A stretch of DNA of 64,000 nt from Myxococcales bacterium (GCA_013298625.1 JAAFIF010000013.1:62001-126000), one strand, 5' to 3'. Numbered from the stretch's first letter, positions 17,958 to 27,753 are shown. Notes: generated by a model from the sequence alone, not told the origin. Program-made: numbers and translations.

Positions 17958-19319
17958 TCAGGTCACTTCGCGCACGGCCGCGCGCACGATGGCCTCGACT
18001 TCGGTGCGAAGTTCGTCGCGTCGCGCAGGACTTTGCGCCTCGAAGCGCAAGACCAGCACGGGCTGCGTGTTCGACGCGCGCACGAGGCCCCAGCCGTCAC
18101 CGAAGTCCACGCGCGCGCCGTCGACGTCGACCACCGGGTGCTTTCCTCGGTAGTACGCGAGCACGCGCTCGACCACTTTGAACTTCACCGCGTCCGGGCA
18201 TGGCTCTCTCAGTTCGGGCGTCGCGTAGGTCTTCGGAACATCCGCCAGGATCGACTCGAGCCCCTCGCCCTTCGCCCCGATGAGCTCGACCAGCCGCAGC
18301 GCCGCGTACACCGCGTCGTCGTAGCCGTAGTACTTGTCCGCGAAGAACAAATGCCCTGACATTTCACCGGCGAGCAGCGCGTGCTCCTCTTTCATCTTGC
18401 TCTTGATGAGCGAGTGTCCGGTCTTCCAGAGCACGGGCTTGCCGCCCTTGTTCGCGATGTCGTCGTACAGGGTCTGCGAGCACTTCACTTCGCCCAGCAC
18501 CGCGGCGCCCGGCCTGCGCTCGAGGATCGAGCGCGCGAAGGCGATGAGCAGCTTGTCGCCCCACACGATCTCGCCGTTGGCGTCGATCGCTCCGATGCGG
18601 TCCGCGTCGCCGTCGAGCGCGATGCCCACGTCGGCCTTGATGCGCTTGACCGTCTCGATGAGCTCTTCGACGTTCTTCGGGATCGTCGGGTCGGGGTGAT
18701 GATTCGGAAACCTCCCGTCCATCTCGCAGTAGAGCGCCACCGGGTCGAGCCCCAGCGCGCGCATGCTCGCGAGCAACAGCGGTCCCCCGGCGCCGTTGCC
18801 AGCGTCGACGACCACCTTGAGGTTCTTGTTCGAGAAGCTGACGTTGCCCTTCATGAACGCGACGTACGCGTCGGACACCGTCGTCTCTTCGAGCGAGCCG
18901 CCCGCGGCGCTCTTGAAGTCCCCGGCAGAGGCGCGCTGACCGAGCGTTCGGATCTCGTCTCCGAAGAAGCTCGACTTGCCCATCAAGATCTTCATCCCGT
19001 TGTCTTCGGGAGGATTGTGGCTGCCCGTCACCATCACGCCGCCGTCGGCGTCCAAGTGGTGCACCGCGAAATAGAGCAGCGGCGTCGGGCCCACTTCGAT
19101 CTTGATGACGTGCCGACCGGCGTCGAGCAGCCCGCGCACGAGCGCCTCGCGGATGCGCCGCGAAGAGAGCCGGCAGTCGCGCCCGACGACGATCGTCCGC
19201 TTGCCTCGCTCTGCGTAGATCGTCCCGAGCGTGCGTCCGATGGCGAACGCGACGTCTTCGGTCAGGTCTGTGTCCGCGACGCCGCGGATGTCGTACTCGC
19301 GAAAAATGTGGGGGTTCAT
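17958..19319 (-). CDS. Phosphomannomutase/phosphoglucomutase
   Basis: 453 residues of the alpha-D-phosphohexomutase family (AlgC/ManB type). All four functional loops are visible: the phosphoserine loop TGSHNPPEDNG, the Mg-binding DGDADR, the sugar-specificity loop GEMSGH and the phosphate-binding RASNTQPVLVLRFEA near the C-terminus. The GEMSGH form favours dual mannose/glucose use. It interconverts hexose-6-phosphate and hexose-1-phosphate to feed sugar-nucleotide supply for envelope glycans. The start MNPHIFREYDIRG is the usual one for this family. Divergent from the sterol-desaturase-family gene with about 140 bp between starts. Confidence 0.95.
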   Translation of the reverse strand: MNPHIFREYDIRGVADTDLTEDVAFAIGRTLGTIYAERGKRTIVVGRDCRLSSRRIREALVRGLLDAGRHVIKIEVGPTPLLYFAVHHLDADGGVMVTGSHNPPEDNGMKILMGKSSFFGDEIRTLGQRASAGDFKSAAGGSLEETTVSDAYVAFMKGNVSFSNKNLKVVVDAGNGAGGPLLLASMRALGLDPVALYCEMDGRFPNHHPDPTIPKNVEELIETVKRIKADVGIALDGDADRIGAIDANGEIVWGDKLLIAFARSILERRPGAAVLGEVKCSQTLYDDIANKGGKPVLWKTGHSLIKSKMKEEHALLAGEMSGHLFFADKYYGYDDAVYAALRLVELIGAKGEGLESILADVPKTYATPELREPCPDAVKFKVVERVLAYYRGKHPVVDVDGARVDFGDGWGLVRASNTQPVLVLRFEAQSPARRDELRTEVEAIVRAAVREVT

Positions 19320-19461
19320 GATGCTGGGACCTTCGTTTCTATCACGCTGCGCGCGCGCGGTCGTCGCGCACTTCTCGCGCACTTCTCGCGCCACAGAGCC
19401 AATCGGCCGGGCCGTCCCTCGCACAAGCGGCCGAGCGCGCCGTTGCGCTACGCTCTCGCTC

Positions 19462-20310
19462 GTGTTCGTCGACTGGTACTTCGACCCCACGGTGCCCGCC
19501 GCCCCGCTGTTCTTGCTCGCGTGCTGGCTCGAGCACCGCGCGCTCGAACGCCAGAAGCGCGCCGGCCGCCTCGTGCTCGGCTACGAGCGCAGAGACACCG
19601 TCGCCTCGCTCATGATGGGCCTCGTCTCGGTCGCCTTCGTCGGCCTCATCGTGCACGGGCAGTTTCTGTTGGCCCGCTGGTTGTGGACCTATCGCCTCAC
19701 CGACCTCGGCGAAGGCCCGCTCGGCTGGGCCGTCGCCATGCTCTCGTGGGACTTCGTCTACTACTGGGTGCACCGCGTCGAGCACGAACGGCGGCTCTTC
19801 TGGGCGGCGCACGTCAATCACCACTCGTCCGAGCGGTACAACCTCTCGACCGCGCTCCGTCAGCCGTGGACGCCCTTTCTCACGCTCGCGATGGTCCCGC
19901 CCATCGCGCTGCTCGGCGTGCGCCCGGGGATGATCGTCGCCGCTGGCGGCTTCAACCTCCTCTACCAGTTCTGGGTGCACACCGAGGCGGTCGACCGCAT
20001 GCCACGCTGGTTCGAGTGGGTCTTCAACACCCCCTCGCATCACCGCGTGCACCACGGGTCCAACGAGGGCTATCTCGACTGCAATTACGCAGGAATCTTG
20101 ATTGTGTGGGACCGTCTCTTCCGCACCTTCGTCGAAGAGCGCGAGCCGGTCGTGTACGGCCTCACCAAGAACCTGCGCTCGTACAACCTCTTGGTGATCG
20201 CCTTTCACGAATATGCGTCGATCGCGCGAGATCTGCGCGCGGCCACGACATGGAGCGAGCGCTGGCACCGGCTCTTCTCGGGCCCCGGCTGGGCCCCGCC
20301 GAACGCGTGA
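19462..20310 (+). CDS. Sterol desaturase/fatty acid hydroxylase family protein
   Basis: 282 residues, several membrane segments, and the three diiron histidine clusters of the superfamily: HRVEH, HVNHHSS and HHRVHHG. These bind two irons for oxygen-dependent desaturation or hydroxylation of a lipid, sterol or carotenoid-like substrate; the substrate cannot be told from sequence. GTG at 19462 is the likely start because the frame before it has no conserved features and lies in the shared promoter region. The next gene begins 46 bp downstream on the same strand. Confidence 0.9.
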   Translation: MFVDWYFDPTVPAAPLFLLACWLEHRALERQKRAGRLVLGYERRDTVASLMMGLVSVAFVGLIVHGQFLLARWLWTYRLTDLGEGPLGWAVAMLSWDFVYYWVHRVEHERRLFWAAHVNHHSSERYNLSTALRQPWTPFLTLAMVPPIALLGVRPGMIVAAGGFNLLYQFWVHTEAVDRMPRWFEWVFNTPSHHRVHHGSNEGYLDCNYAGILIVWDRLFRTFVEEREPVVYGLTKNLRSYNLLVIAFHEYASIARDLRAATTWSERWHRLFSGPGWAPPNA

Positions 20311-20356
20311 CCGCCAAATCCTTTCGACCCGTGGGACGTCTGAGCGCCCACCCACC

Positions 20357-22582
20357 GTGCGTCGCCCCCTGTCACTCGTGCTCTGTTCGCTCGCGCTCGG
20401 CGCGGCCTTCTGCCAACTGCCCGCGACCCCGAGGCCGACCCACGTCGCGCCCGCGCCCGACGCCGCGACGGACCCGCTCGCCGCGCTCGTGCACGACGAC
20501 GCAGCGCCCGCTTCGGACGCGACCTTCGTGCAGTGGTCGGCCCGCGACGCGAGCCCCTCGGACGCCGCTGTCTCTCCTTCGCGCGTCAGGCTCCTCTCGT
20601 TCGGAAGCGAAGCCGCGTTTCGCTCGCTCGCCACGGACATCGCCGACGCAGAGCAATCCCGCACGCGCGCACGAGAAGAGGCCGCGCGTCGCCGACGGCA
20701 ACAGCAGCAAGAAGAGAAGTGGACCGAGCAAGCGCAGCTCGGCGCGCAGCACTTCGGTGACGCAGGAGCGTCTAGTGCCGGGCGCCGAAGCCGCGTGAGC
20801 TTCAGCGACTCGCCTTCGCCCGCGGCGGCCCCCGCGCGCGCAGAGTCCACCGCGAGCAGCACCAGCGCGCAGCAGCAGTCCATCACCAACAATCAAGAGC
20901 AGGGCGTGGACGAGGGCGACATCGTGAAGGTGCGCGGCGACGACCTGATCATCCTGCGCCGCGGACGGCTCTTCTCGGTGCGCATGGAGCAGGGGCGCCT
21001 CGTCCCGCGAAGCGTGATCAGCGCCGCCCCGCCCGGCGTGCGCCCCGCGTCCTGGTACGACGAGATGCTCGTCGAGGGCGACACCGTGCTCGTGCTCGGC
21101 TACGGCTACGAGCGCAGAGCCACCGAGGTCAATCGCTTCGCGCTCTCGCCGGACGGGAGGCTGACGTACCGCGACACGATCCTGTTGCGCTCGGGCGACT
21201 ACTACTCGTCGCGCAACTACGCGAGCCGCGTGGTGGGGCGAAAGCTCGTGCTGTACACGCCCGTTCCGCTGCTCGACTACGAGCGGCAGGGCGATCGATA
21301 CGTGCGCGTCCCGAGGCTGCCAGGGTGGAGGACGCTGACGGGCGAGTGGCAGTCGAGCGGCGATTGGTCGCAGGTGTATCGGCCCGTTCGACGCATGGGC
21401 TACGCGCCCATCTTGCACACGGTGCACTTCTGCGACCTCTCGGGGCCCGCCATGCAGTGCTCGAGCAAGGGCGTGCTCGGGCCCGCTGCGCGCACGTTCT
21501 ACGTCTCGCGTCGCGGCGTGTACCTCTGGGTCAACTCGAGCCCGCACGACGCAGACCCGCTCGCGCGCACGGACGAGGACATGTACCGCCAGCTCGACCC
21601 GCAGAACACCGGGGCGATCGTGTATTCGTTTCCCTTCGGCGATCGCCCGGTGGGCGCGGTGATGACCACCGGCGGACCCATCGATCAGTTCTCCTTTCGC
21701 GAGCGCGACGAGCAGCTCGAAGTGCTCGTCGCCGCCTCGGGCTCGGGCGATGGAATGTGGGGCGCCGAAGTCGCCCACGGCGACATGGGGCTCTACCGAT
21801 TTCCGGTCTCGATGTTCTCTGCCGACGTGCCCCCGGTGCCCACGCAAATGTTGAGGCACCTGCCGCGCACCGAGCAGCAGTACATGATGCAAAACCGCTT
21901 CGTCGGCGACTACGTGCTCTACGGCGCGGGCTCGACCTGGTGGCGCTCCGCGATGACCGAGCGCCGCGTGCTCGCGCACAACATCACGCTCGATCGCACG
22001 CAGTCCGTCTCGCTCGAGCACGGGGTCGACCGCATCGAGCCCATGGATCGCGACGCCGTGATCGTCGGCGGCGACGGGCAGCGCAACCTGCACTTCACCG
22101 CGCTCTCGCTCGACGCGGCGGCGCAGACGGCGGGGCATTTCACCAGGCAAAACGCAGCGCAAGGAGAGACTCGCTCGCACGGGTTCTTCTATCTCCCGAC
22201 CGGCGCGCGGCGCGGGATGCTGGGACTTCCGCTGCGATCGGGCGGCGAGCGCGGGTATCGACAGCTGTGGGCAGGCTCGGCCGAGGTGCTCTTCTTGTCC
22301 GTCGACGCGCTGCGCTTTCGCGAGCTCGGGGCGCTCTCTGCGCGCGCGCCGCGCGAGGGCTTCAACGACCAGTGCGTGGCCTCGTGCGCGGACTGGTACG
22401 GCAACGCGCGGCCGATCTTCTACCGCGGTCGCATCCTGGCGCTGATGGGCTACGAGCTCGTCGAAGGAGCGCTCAGCAACGAGTCCCTGCGCGAGCGCTC
22501 GCGGGTCAACTACTACGAGTCCCTGACGAGCTCTGCTGCGCTGCCGCGCGGGCCGCTCACGCAGCCGCAGGCGCAGTGGTGA
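20357..22582 (+). CDS. Secreted protein with C-terminal beta-propeller domain
   Basis: 741 residues. An N-terminal signal sequence (VRRPLSLVLCSLALGAAFC) is followed by an Ala/Arg/Gln-rich linker with a predicted coiled-coil stretch RRRRQQQQEEKW. The family signature TNNQEQGVDEGDIVKVRGD matches the 'secreted protein with beta-propeller domain' family (Beta_propel), whose members begin 'TNVQ.EGVDE.DIVK'. The remaining 500 residues are beta-rich, and a Cys pair (QCVASC) is near the end. It is likely extracytoplasmic; activity is unknown. The Cys after the signal is not in a perfect lipobox (AAFC), so lipidation is uncertain. GTG at 20357 is the first start compatible with a signal peptide. Confidence 0.82.
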   Translation: MRRPLSLVLCSLALGAAFCQLPATPRPTHVAPAPDAATDPLAALVHDDAAPASDATFVQWSARDASPSDAAVSPSRVRLLSFGSEAAFRSLATDIADAEQSRTRAREEAARRRRQQQQEEKWTEQAQLGAQHFGDAGASSAGRRSRVSFSDSPSPAAAPARAESTASSTSAQQQSITNNQEQGVDEGDIVKVRGDDLIILRRGRLFSVRMEQGRLVPRSVISAAPPGVRPASWYDEMLVEGDTVLVLGYGYERRATEVNRFALSPDGRLTYRDTILLRSGDYYSSRNYASRVVGRKLVLYTPVPLLDYERQGDRYVRVPRLPGWRTLTGEWQSSGDWSQVYRPVRRMGYAPILHTVHFCDLSGPAMQCSSKGVLGPAARTFYVSRRGVYLWVNSSPHDADPLARTDEDMYRQLDPQNTGAIVYSFPFGDRPVGAVMTTGGPIDQFSFRERDEQLEVLVAASGSGDGMWGAEVAHGDMGLYRFPVSMFSADVPPVPTQMLRHLPRTEQQYMMQNRFVGDYVLYGAGSTWWRSAMTERRVLAHNITLDRTQSVSLEHGVDRIEPMDRDAVIVGGDGQRNLHFTALSLDAAAQTAGHFTRQNAAQGETRSHGFFYLPTGARRGMLGLPLRSGGERGYRQLWAGSAEVLFLSVDALRFRELGALSARAPREGFNDQCVASCADWYGNARPIFYRGRILALMGYELVEGALSNESLRERSRVNYYESLTSSAALPRGPLTQPQAQW

Positions 22583-22586
22583 GCGA

Positions 22587-23534
22587 TCAGCTCTCGTGCG
22601 CGCTGATGTAGCGCTCGGCTTCGATCGCGGCCATGCAGCCCGTGCCCGCGGCGGTGATCGCCTGACGGTACACGTGGTCCTGAACGTCTCCGCACGCGAA
22701 CACGCCTTCGACCGAGGTCTGCGTCGTGCCGGGGACGGTCTTGATGTAGCCGTTGTCGTGAACGTCCACCTGGCCCATGAAGAGCTGGCTCGCCGGCGTG
22801 TGACCGATCGCGACGAACACGCCGCCGATGGGGTGCTCGGACAGTGCGCCGGTCTGCGTGTCGCGCAGCGTGACCGCGCGCAGGCGCTGCTCGCTGACGC
22901 CGAGGTACTCGGTGATCTCTTTGTTCCACGCGAACTTGATGTTCGGGTGCTTGAGCGCGCGCTCTTGCATGATCTTGCTCGCGCGCAGCGAGTCGCGGCG
23001 GTGCACGACGGTGACGCTCTTCACGATGTTGGCGAGGTAGAGGGCCTCTTCCATCGCGGTGTCGCCGCCGCCGACGACCATCACGTGCTCGCTGCGAAAC
23101 AAGCTGCCGTCGCAGGTCGCGCAGGCGGAGACGCCGTAGTTCATGAGCTCTTTTTCGCCCGGGGCGCCGGTGTACTTCGCGACGGCGCCGGTCGAGATGA
23201 TCACGGTCTTCGCTTCGATGGGCGCGTCGCCGAGCGACTCGACCCACACGCGCTTCACGGGCCCCGAGAGCTCGGTCTTGACGGCGTCCTCCGTCAAGAA
23301 CTCCGTCCCGAAGCGCTCGGCTTGCGCGCGAAACTGCTCCATGAGCTTCGGCCCCGTCACTCCGTGCGGAAAGCCCGGGTAGTTCTCGACCTCGGTCGTG
23401 ATCATCAACTGCCCGCCGGGCTGGTGATCGACGTTGAGCCCCTCGAGCACGATCGGCTTGAGGTTGGCGCGCGCGGTGTAGATGGCGGCGGTCAGCCCCG
23501 CGGGGCCGCTGCCGATGATGATCACGTTTCGCAT
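22587..23534 (-). CDS. trxB: Thioredoxin-disulfide reductase
   Basis: 315 residues, standard TrxB length. FAD-binding GSGPAGLTAAIY at the N-terminus, redox-active CATC (ACATCDGSLF) in the middle, NADPH-binding VGGGDTAMEEALYL followed by VVHRRDSLRAS, and the C-terminal FAD motif GVFACGDVQDHVYRQAITAAGTGCMAAIEAE are all intact. It reduces thioredoxin with NADPH in the cytosol. The gene stands alone, convergent with the beta-propeller gene (4 bp apart). The start MRNVIIIGSGPAG is the family norm. Confidence 0.98.
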   Translation of the reverse strand: MRNVIIIGSGPAGLTAAIYTARANLKPIVLEGLNVDHQPGGQLMITTEVENYPGFPHGVTGPKLMEQFRAQAERFGTEFLTEDAVKTELSGPVKRVWVESLGDAPIEAKTVIISTGAVAKYTGAPGEKELMNYGVSACATCDGSLFRSEHVMVVGGGDTAMEEALYLANIVKSVTVVHRRDSLRASKIMQERALKHPNIKFAWNKEITEYLGVSEQRLRAVTLRDTQTGALSEHPIGGVFVAIGHTPASQLFMGQVDVHDNGYIKTVPGTTQTSVEGVFACGDVQDHVYRQAITAAGTGCMAAIEAERYISAHES

Positions 23535-23659
23535 GGGACGAGCGGTCTAACACTGCCCTCCGCGAAGCGAAAGTCATCGGCGGACCGAACTGTTTGCGCC
23601 CCAGAACCCCCGTTGAAACCGCGGTGAAACAGCGTCGATCGCCGCGCGCGCTGGGGGCG

Positions 23660-24172
23660 TTACAGCGTCGTGGCGAGCCGGTGCACGGCCCCCGCGAGCG
23701 CGTCGCGGAGGGCGGTCTGCGCGACGGTGTCTTCGGTCGACGACGAGCGAATGGTCCTGCGGGACTCGAGCATCCCTTGGACGGCCCCGCGTCCGTCGGT
23801 GACCACCAGCGAGAGCTCGCAGCGAGCGAGGGCGTCGGCGCCGTCGCGCTGGATCGTGAGCGCGCGGACGGTGGTGTTGAGCACCACGGTCCCGCCCGTC
23901 GGCGCGAAGCGGAGGTTGGGTTCGTTGGAGATCGCGCGAGAGATGGCCTCGACGACGACCGCTCTCTCTGCGCTTCCGTGGGTCCAGCCGACGGACACCG
24001 TGGTGACGCGCGGGGTCGGGACGCGCGTGACCGAGGCGCGACCGGAGCGGGCGCGCGAGCCTGCAGAGACGAGCGTCGGGCTCGCCGTCGCGGCGAGGGC
24101 CGCCAGGACGAGCGCGGTCACGGGGCGCGTGCTTCGAGCACGAGCGCGAGCAAGGGACACTCTGTTGTCCAC
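23660..24172 (-). CDS. Small exported protein of unknown function
   Basis: 170 residues with a signal peptide (hydrophobic TALVLAALAATASPTLVSAGS). The mature domain is about 120 residues, mixed alpha/beta, with VVLNTTVRALTIQRDG and a C-terminal helix DTVAQTALRDALAGAVHRLA. It resembles the general layout of small periplasmic proteins that assess variability or lipoprotein binding, but I cannot name a family. Three consecutive GTG codons follow a perfect GGAGG: the third (24170-24172) has the best spacing and is chosen here; 24178 and 24175 are the alternatives. Confidence 0.6.
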   Translation of the reverse strand: MDNRVSLARARARSTRPVTALVLAALAATASPTLVSAGSRARSGRASVTRVPTPRVTTVSVGWTHGSAERAVVVEAISRAISNEPNLRFAPTGGTVVLNTTVRALTIQRDGADALARCELSLVVTDGRGAVQGMLESRRTIRSSSTEDTVAQTALRDALAGAVHRLATTL

Positions 24173-24357
24173 CACCACACCTCCTATTGCGAGGCGCGCT
24201 GAGCGCCTCCCGCACCCCAAAACGCTCTGGGTTTCTTCAGCTCACTTGAATGTGTGGGCGGTGAAGACCGAGCGCGGTGCACCCCTTCGTTACAGCGTCG
24301 CTCGCGCGCGGCGCGAATTGTTCGCGCACTTTCGTGGGATACGCGCGCACACAGGGG

Positions 24358-25122
24358 TCAGCCGTTGATCGCGCCCTCTTCGCGCTCGCAGTGGTTCACG
24401 AGCGCGACGCCGCCGGCCACGATCGCCGCCAGCAACACGATCGACAACAGCGGAACGATCGAGATCACCCACACCCCCAGCCCGAGCCCCGCGACGACGC
24501 GCTTGTGCTCGCCCATCCAGCTCATGCGCGCGCGCACTCCGAGGCCCCTTCGCGCGAGGGGCCAGTCGAGCGCGTCGTACGCGAGCGCCATCGCCGAGAC
24601 CATCCACGCGAGCCCGCCGAACAGCCACGACAACGGCGAGATCAACGCCCCGAGCGCCGCGAGCGCGAGCTGCGGGAGCCCGAAGACCACCAGCCCCGCG
24701 AGCGCCACGCGGATCGAGCGAAAGATCCCTTGGAGCAACGGCGGCTCAGTGAACTGCCGCTCGTCGAGCTTCGCCGCGATGCGGTCCATAAACGGCGCGC
24801 TGATCGCAGGCACGAACACCACGCTCACAACAAAGACCACCACGACCAGCGCGAGCGCGACGAGCAGCTTGGTGATCCACAGTCCGATGGTCCCTGCTGT
24901 TCCGTGCTCAGCGAGGCCGCCGGCGCGCGCGATGAGCCAGTCGTAGAGCCGCATGGCCAGCGATCCGCTCGCGGCCATCAGCGCGATCAATCCCAGCGTG
25001 GGCGTCATCGCCAGCGGCCACAGGCGAATGTTCGAGGCGATCGTGGCCACGCCTTTGAATGGCGCTCCCACGCCGCGCCAGAAGTCTTTGCTCGGGGACT
25101 GCGTGCTCGTTGCGGTGCTCAT
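24358..25122 (-). CDS. EI24/CysZ-like membrane protein
   Basis: 254 residues with four to five hydrophobic segments and the layout of the EI24 domain (etoposide-induced 2.4 / CysZ). The N-terminal DFWRGVGAPFKGVATIASNIRLWP leads into the membrane, PAISAPFMDRIAAKLDER is the central conserved loop, and SAMALAYDALDWPLARRG is the conserved segment before the last helices. CysZ members import sulfate; other members are uncharacterised and no cysteine-biosynthesis genes are nearby. Transport specificity therefore remains open. Confidence 0.8.
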   Translation of the reverse strand: MSTATSTQSPSKDFWRGVGAPFKGVATIASNIRLWPLAMTPTLGLIALMAASGSLAMRLYDWLIARAGGLAEHGTAGTIGLWITKLLVALALVVVVFVVSVVFVPAISAPFMDRIAAKLDERQFTEPPLLQGIFRSIRVALAGLVVFGLPQLALAALGALISPLSWLFGGLAWMVSAMALAYDALDWPLARRGLGVRARMSWMGEHKRVVAGLGLGVWVISIVPLLSIVLLAAIVAGGVALVNHCEREEGAING

Positions 25123-25416
25123 CGCGCGTTGGGCCGCATCGTTGATCCGATGCGCCCCCGAGGCCAGAGCGCTTCTGCGCTGCGCTCGGATGGCATCTGT
25201 TTAGTGAAACAATTTCAATCGCTTGGATGTGATCAGGCAAAATGTATCATGGGGGTAGTTGACCGATTACGGAGTACGTTGGTAGTCATTGTCCTACATC
25301 GGATCTTCGCTCGCCCTCGCTTCGCAAATTTCGCGGGGCTTCGCGGCGAAGACACTGGTGGTACAACGCGGCGTTCACGAGTTTTTCGACTTCGAAAGCT
25401 TCGGAAGGTGAGAGCG
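25123..25416. other. Low-G+C divergent intergenic region
   Basis: 294 bp between the EI24 gene and the papain-like protease gene, clearly poorer in G+C than its surroundings around 25200-25310. A possible -35 TTGACC (25259-25264) followed at 18 bp by TAGTCA (25283-25288) is weak. CTTCGC (25318-25323) and GCGAAG (25344-25349) form a loose inverted repeat. AAGGTGAGAGCG just before 25417 supplies the ribosome-binding site. Confidence 0.35.
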
Positions 25417-26715
25417 ATGCAGACGACGAGCGTTCTTCGTAGGTCCTGGTGGTTGGCGTTGGCGCTCAGCGCGAGCATGAATTCGTGTGCGCCCGAGAAC
25501 GCCGTCGAGACGCCGAACGACACCGACGACTTCATCACTGAAGAGGTCACGGACGTCTCGCACTCGATCGTCAAGAACCAGACGATCGGCAACTGCTGGA
25601 GCTACGCGACCGCAGGCTGGGCCGAGGCGCTGCACAAGGCTTGGGCCAACGCCAACGCCAGCAACACCAGCCTCCCGGCCAACACGTACCGCGACGCGAA
25701 CATCAACATCTCCGAGTCGTGGATCACCTTCTGGGATTGGTACGCGAAGATCTCGTCGGGCTCGGGCGTGACGACCACCAACGGTCGCGCGGAGATCTCG
25801 ACGGGCGGCTGGCACGACTCGGCCGCGGACATCCTCCGTCGCCGCGGCGTCGTGTTCGAAGCGGACTTCATCCCTGAAGAGGCCAACGCGCAGTCCTCGG
25901 CCCGTCAGCGCAGCGCGCTCGCCGCGATGAACACCGCGCTCAACGCGGGCGGCGCCCTGGCGACCGCCGCGGATCGCAGCAACAAGACCAAGGTGCTCGA
26001 GGCGCTGCTCACCGCGTGGGGCCTCAACGACACGGTCAAGAGCACGATCCTCCGCGTGTACGGCATGGACGGCGCGCGCACGCTCGTCTCGGTGTCGAGC
26101 ACCACGGACCTCGCGTTTATCCGCCGCGCGCGTGACATCCGCGTGCGCACGCCGGTGTTGCGCAGCGGCCGCGTGGTGCAGCAGGACACGACGCTCGAGC
26201 AAGTGGCTCCGGGCGGGACGTACCAGTGGCGCTCGGCGAGCTATCCCACGTTCACCAGCGGGCAGCCTGCGTTTCATCAGCGCGTGATGCGCGCCCTCAA
26301 CGACCGCGCGCCGGTGCTCATCTCGTGGCTCGTGGACTTCAACTACCGCGCGGGCGCGGTGTTCCAGGTCCCGATGACCCCGCCGAGCCCGGGCCGCCAG
26401 GGCGGCCACCTCACGGCGCTCGAGGACTACCAGGTGACGATCCGTCAGCCCGGACAGCAGCCGCGCACGCTGCGCGCCGGCGAGATGGCCAGCGCTGCGG
26501 ACATGGCCCTCGCGGTCCAGTACGGCACCGTGGACTTCTATCGCATCAAGAACTCGTGGGGCACCAACGTCACGCCCCCCGACGCGCCGATGGACCTCAG
26601 CGGGTACAACGACCTGCACATGAGCTACCTCAACGGCCCGATCCAGTGGACCACGGGCAGCTCGACGAGCCCGCGCACGCCCCTCTCGAGCGTGACGCTG
26701 CCGCCCGGCTACTGA
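25417..26715 (+). CDS. Papain-like (C1 family) cysteine protease, exported
   Basis: 432 residues. The N-terminus is a signal peptide with a Cys at 24 (MNSC, not a perfect lipobox). The C1 catalytic set is complete: oxyanion Gln55 and nucleophile Cys60 in VKNQTIGNCWSYA, His331 in GGHLTALEDY, and Asn379-Ser-Trp381 in RIKNSWGTN. The Cys-to-Asn distance (about 319) is far longer than in papain (about 150), from an extra Ala-rich helical region at 150-300. There is essentially no propeptide: the catalytic Cys is only about 35 residues from the processed N-terminus, so activation cannot follow the usual pro-region cleavage. No inhibitor gene is adjacent. Monocistronic. Confidence 0.88.
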   Translation: MQTTSVLRRSWWLALALSASMNSCAPENAVETPNDTDDFITEEVTDVSHSIVKNQTIGNCWSYATAGWAEALHKAWANANASNTSLPANTYRDANINISESWITFWDWYAKISSGSGVTTTNGRAEISTGGWHDSAADILRRRGVVFEADFIPEEANAQSSARQRSALAAMNTALNAGGALATAADRSNKTKVLEALLTAWGLNDTVKSTILRVYGMDGARTLVSVSSTTDLAFIRRARDIRVRTPVLRSGRVVQQDTTLEQVAPGGTYQWRSASYPTFTSGQPAFHQRVMRALNDRAPVLISWLVDFNYRAGAVFQVPMTPPSPGRQGGHLTALEDYQVTIRQPGQQPRTLRAGEMASAADMALAVQYGTVDFYRIKNSWGTNVTPPDAPMDLSGYNDLHMSYLNGPIQWTTGSSTSPRTPLSSVTLPPGY

Positions 26716-26842
26716 GCCCTGCGACTGGCTAGCGCGCTAGCCGCTGCCATCGCTCGATCAACGGGGGAATTCACAGCGCCGAAGGCCGCACACGGGGAGT
26801 GCACCTTTTTGGCGCGAGCGCCGTATAAGCTCTCACGACACC

Positions 26843-27691
26843 GTGAAGCACGAACACACCGCGCGCCGCGCCCTCACGCTCGCCCTCGTCCTCACCACCC
26901 CTGTGATCGCGTTGGCGCGTCCTCCGCGCGCTCGATCGCAGCAGTCGGCGCAGACGCGTCCGCAGCAGCAACCCCGCAGCGATGCGGGTGCTCCTCGCAG
27001 CGACGCGGGCGCTCCTCGCGCCGACGCGAGCGCTCCCCGCACGGACGCCGCCGTCGCGACGGTGCCTGTGCCTGCTGGGTCGGCGACGCCCAACCGCGCG
27101 TTGACGGCGGCGCAGATCGTCGCGGGCGTGCAGGCGTTCTACAACCGCACGACGGACTTCGAAGCGGACTTTCGTCAGTTCAACACCACGGCGGTGTCGA
27201 ACACGACGACCAACTCCGCAGGGCACGTGCAGTTTCGTCGGCCCGGTCGCATGCGGTGGGAGTACAGCAATCCCGTCGGCAATCTCGTGGTGAGCGACGG
27301 GACCACGCTGTGGACGTACGAGCCCGCGAATCATCAGGCGTTCATGGCCAACCTGGCCAACTCGCAGCTGCCGTCGGCGCTCTCGTTCTTGATGGGCACC
27401 GGCAATCTGTCCGTGGATTTCGAGGCGCGGCTGCGCACGACGACCGCGGCGGGGTACGGCAATTTCTACATGGTCGAGCTGACGCCTCGCACGCCCAACC
27501 CGAGCTTCGCGAGGCTCGTGCTCTTCGTCGAGCCGCAGAACTTTCAAGTGGCCGAGGCCGCGGTGGTGGACGCTCAAAACAACCGCAACCGCTTTCAATT
27601 CGTCGGCGGAACAGTGCGGGTCAACACCAACCCCCCGCAGTCGCGCTTTCAGTTCACGCCGCCGCCGAGAACCAACGTGATTCGTCCGTGA
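26843..27691 (+). CDS. lolA: LolA-like outer membrane lipoprotein carrier protein
   Basis: 282 residues. A signal peptide is followed by a low-complexity Gln/Pro/Asp/Ala region (about 30-85) with three near-identical DAGAPR units. The LolA domain starts at TAAQIVAGVQAFYNRTTDFEADFRQF and contains the GRMRWEY segment and SALSFLMG, typical of the family. LolA ferries lipoproteins from the LolCDE complex to the outer membrane. That is consistent with the dozen or so lipoproteins encoded around it. The start is GTG at 26843. No lolB or lolCDE is in the window. Confidence 0.9.
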   Translation: MKHEHTARRALTLALVLTTPVIALARPPRARSQQSAQTRPQQQPRSDAGAPRSDAGAPRADASAPRTDAAVATVPVPAGSATPNRALTAAQIVAGVQAFYNRTTDFEADFRQFNTTAVSNTTTNSAGHVQFRRPGRMRWEYSNPVGNLVVSDGTTLWTYEPANHQAFMANLANSQLPSALSFLMGTGNLSVDFEARLRTTTAAGYGNFYMVELTPRTPNPSFARLVLFVEPQNFQVAEAAVVDAQNNRNRFQFVGGTVRVNTNPPQSRFQFTPPPRTNVIRP

Positions 27692-27753
27692 GCGCGCCGC
27701 GCGCGTCGGGCTAACGCTTTCGTCAAAGTGTGCGATTCTTCGAGCACACACCG

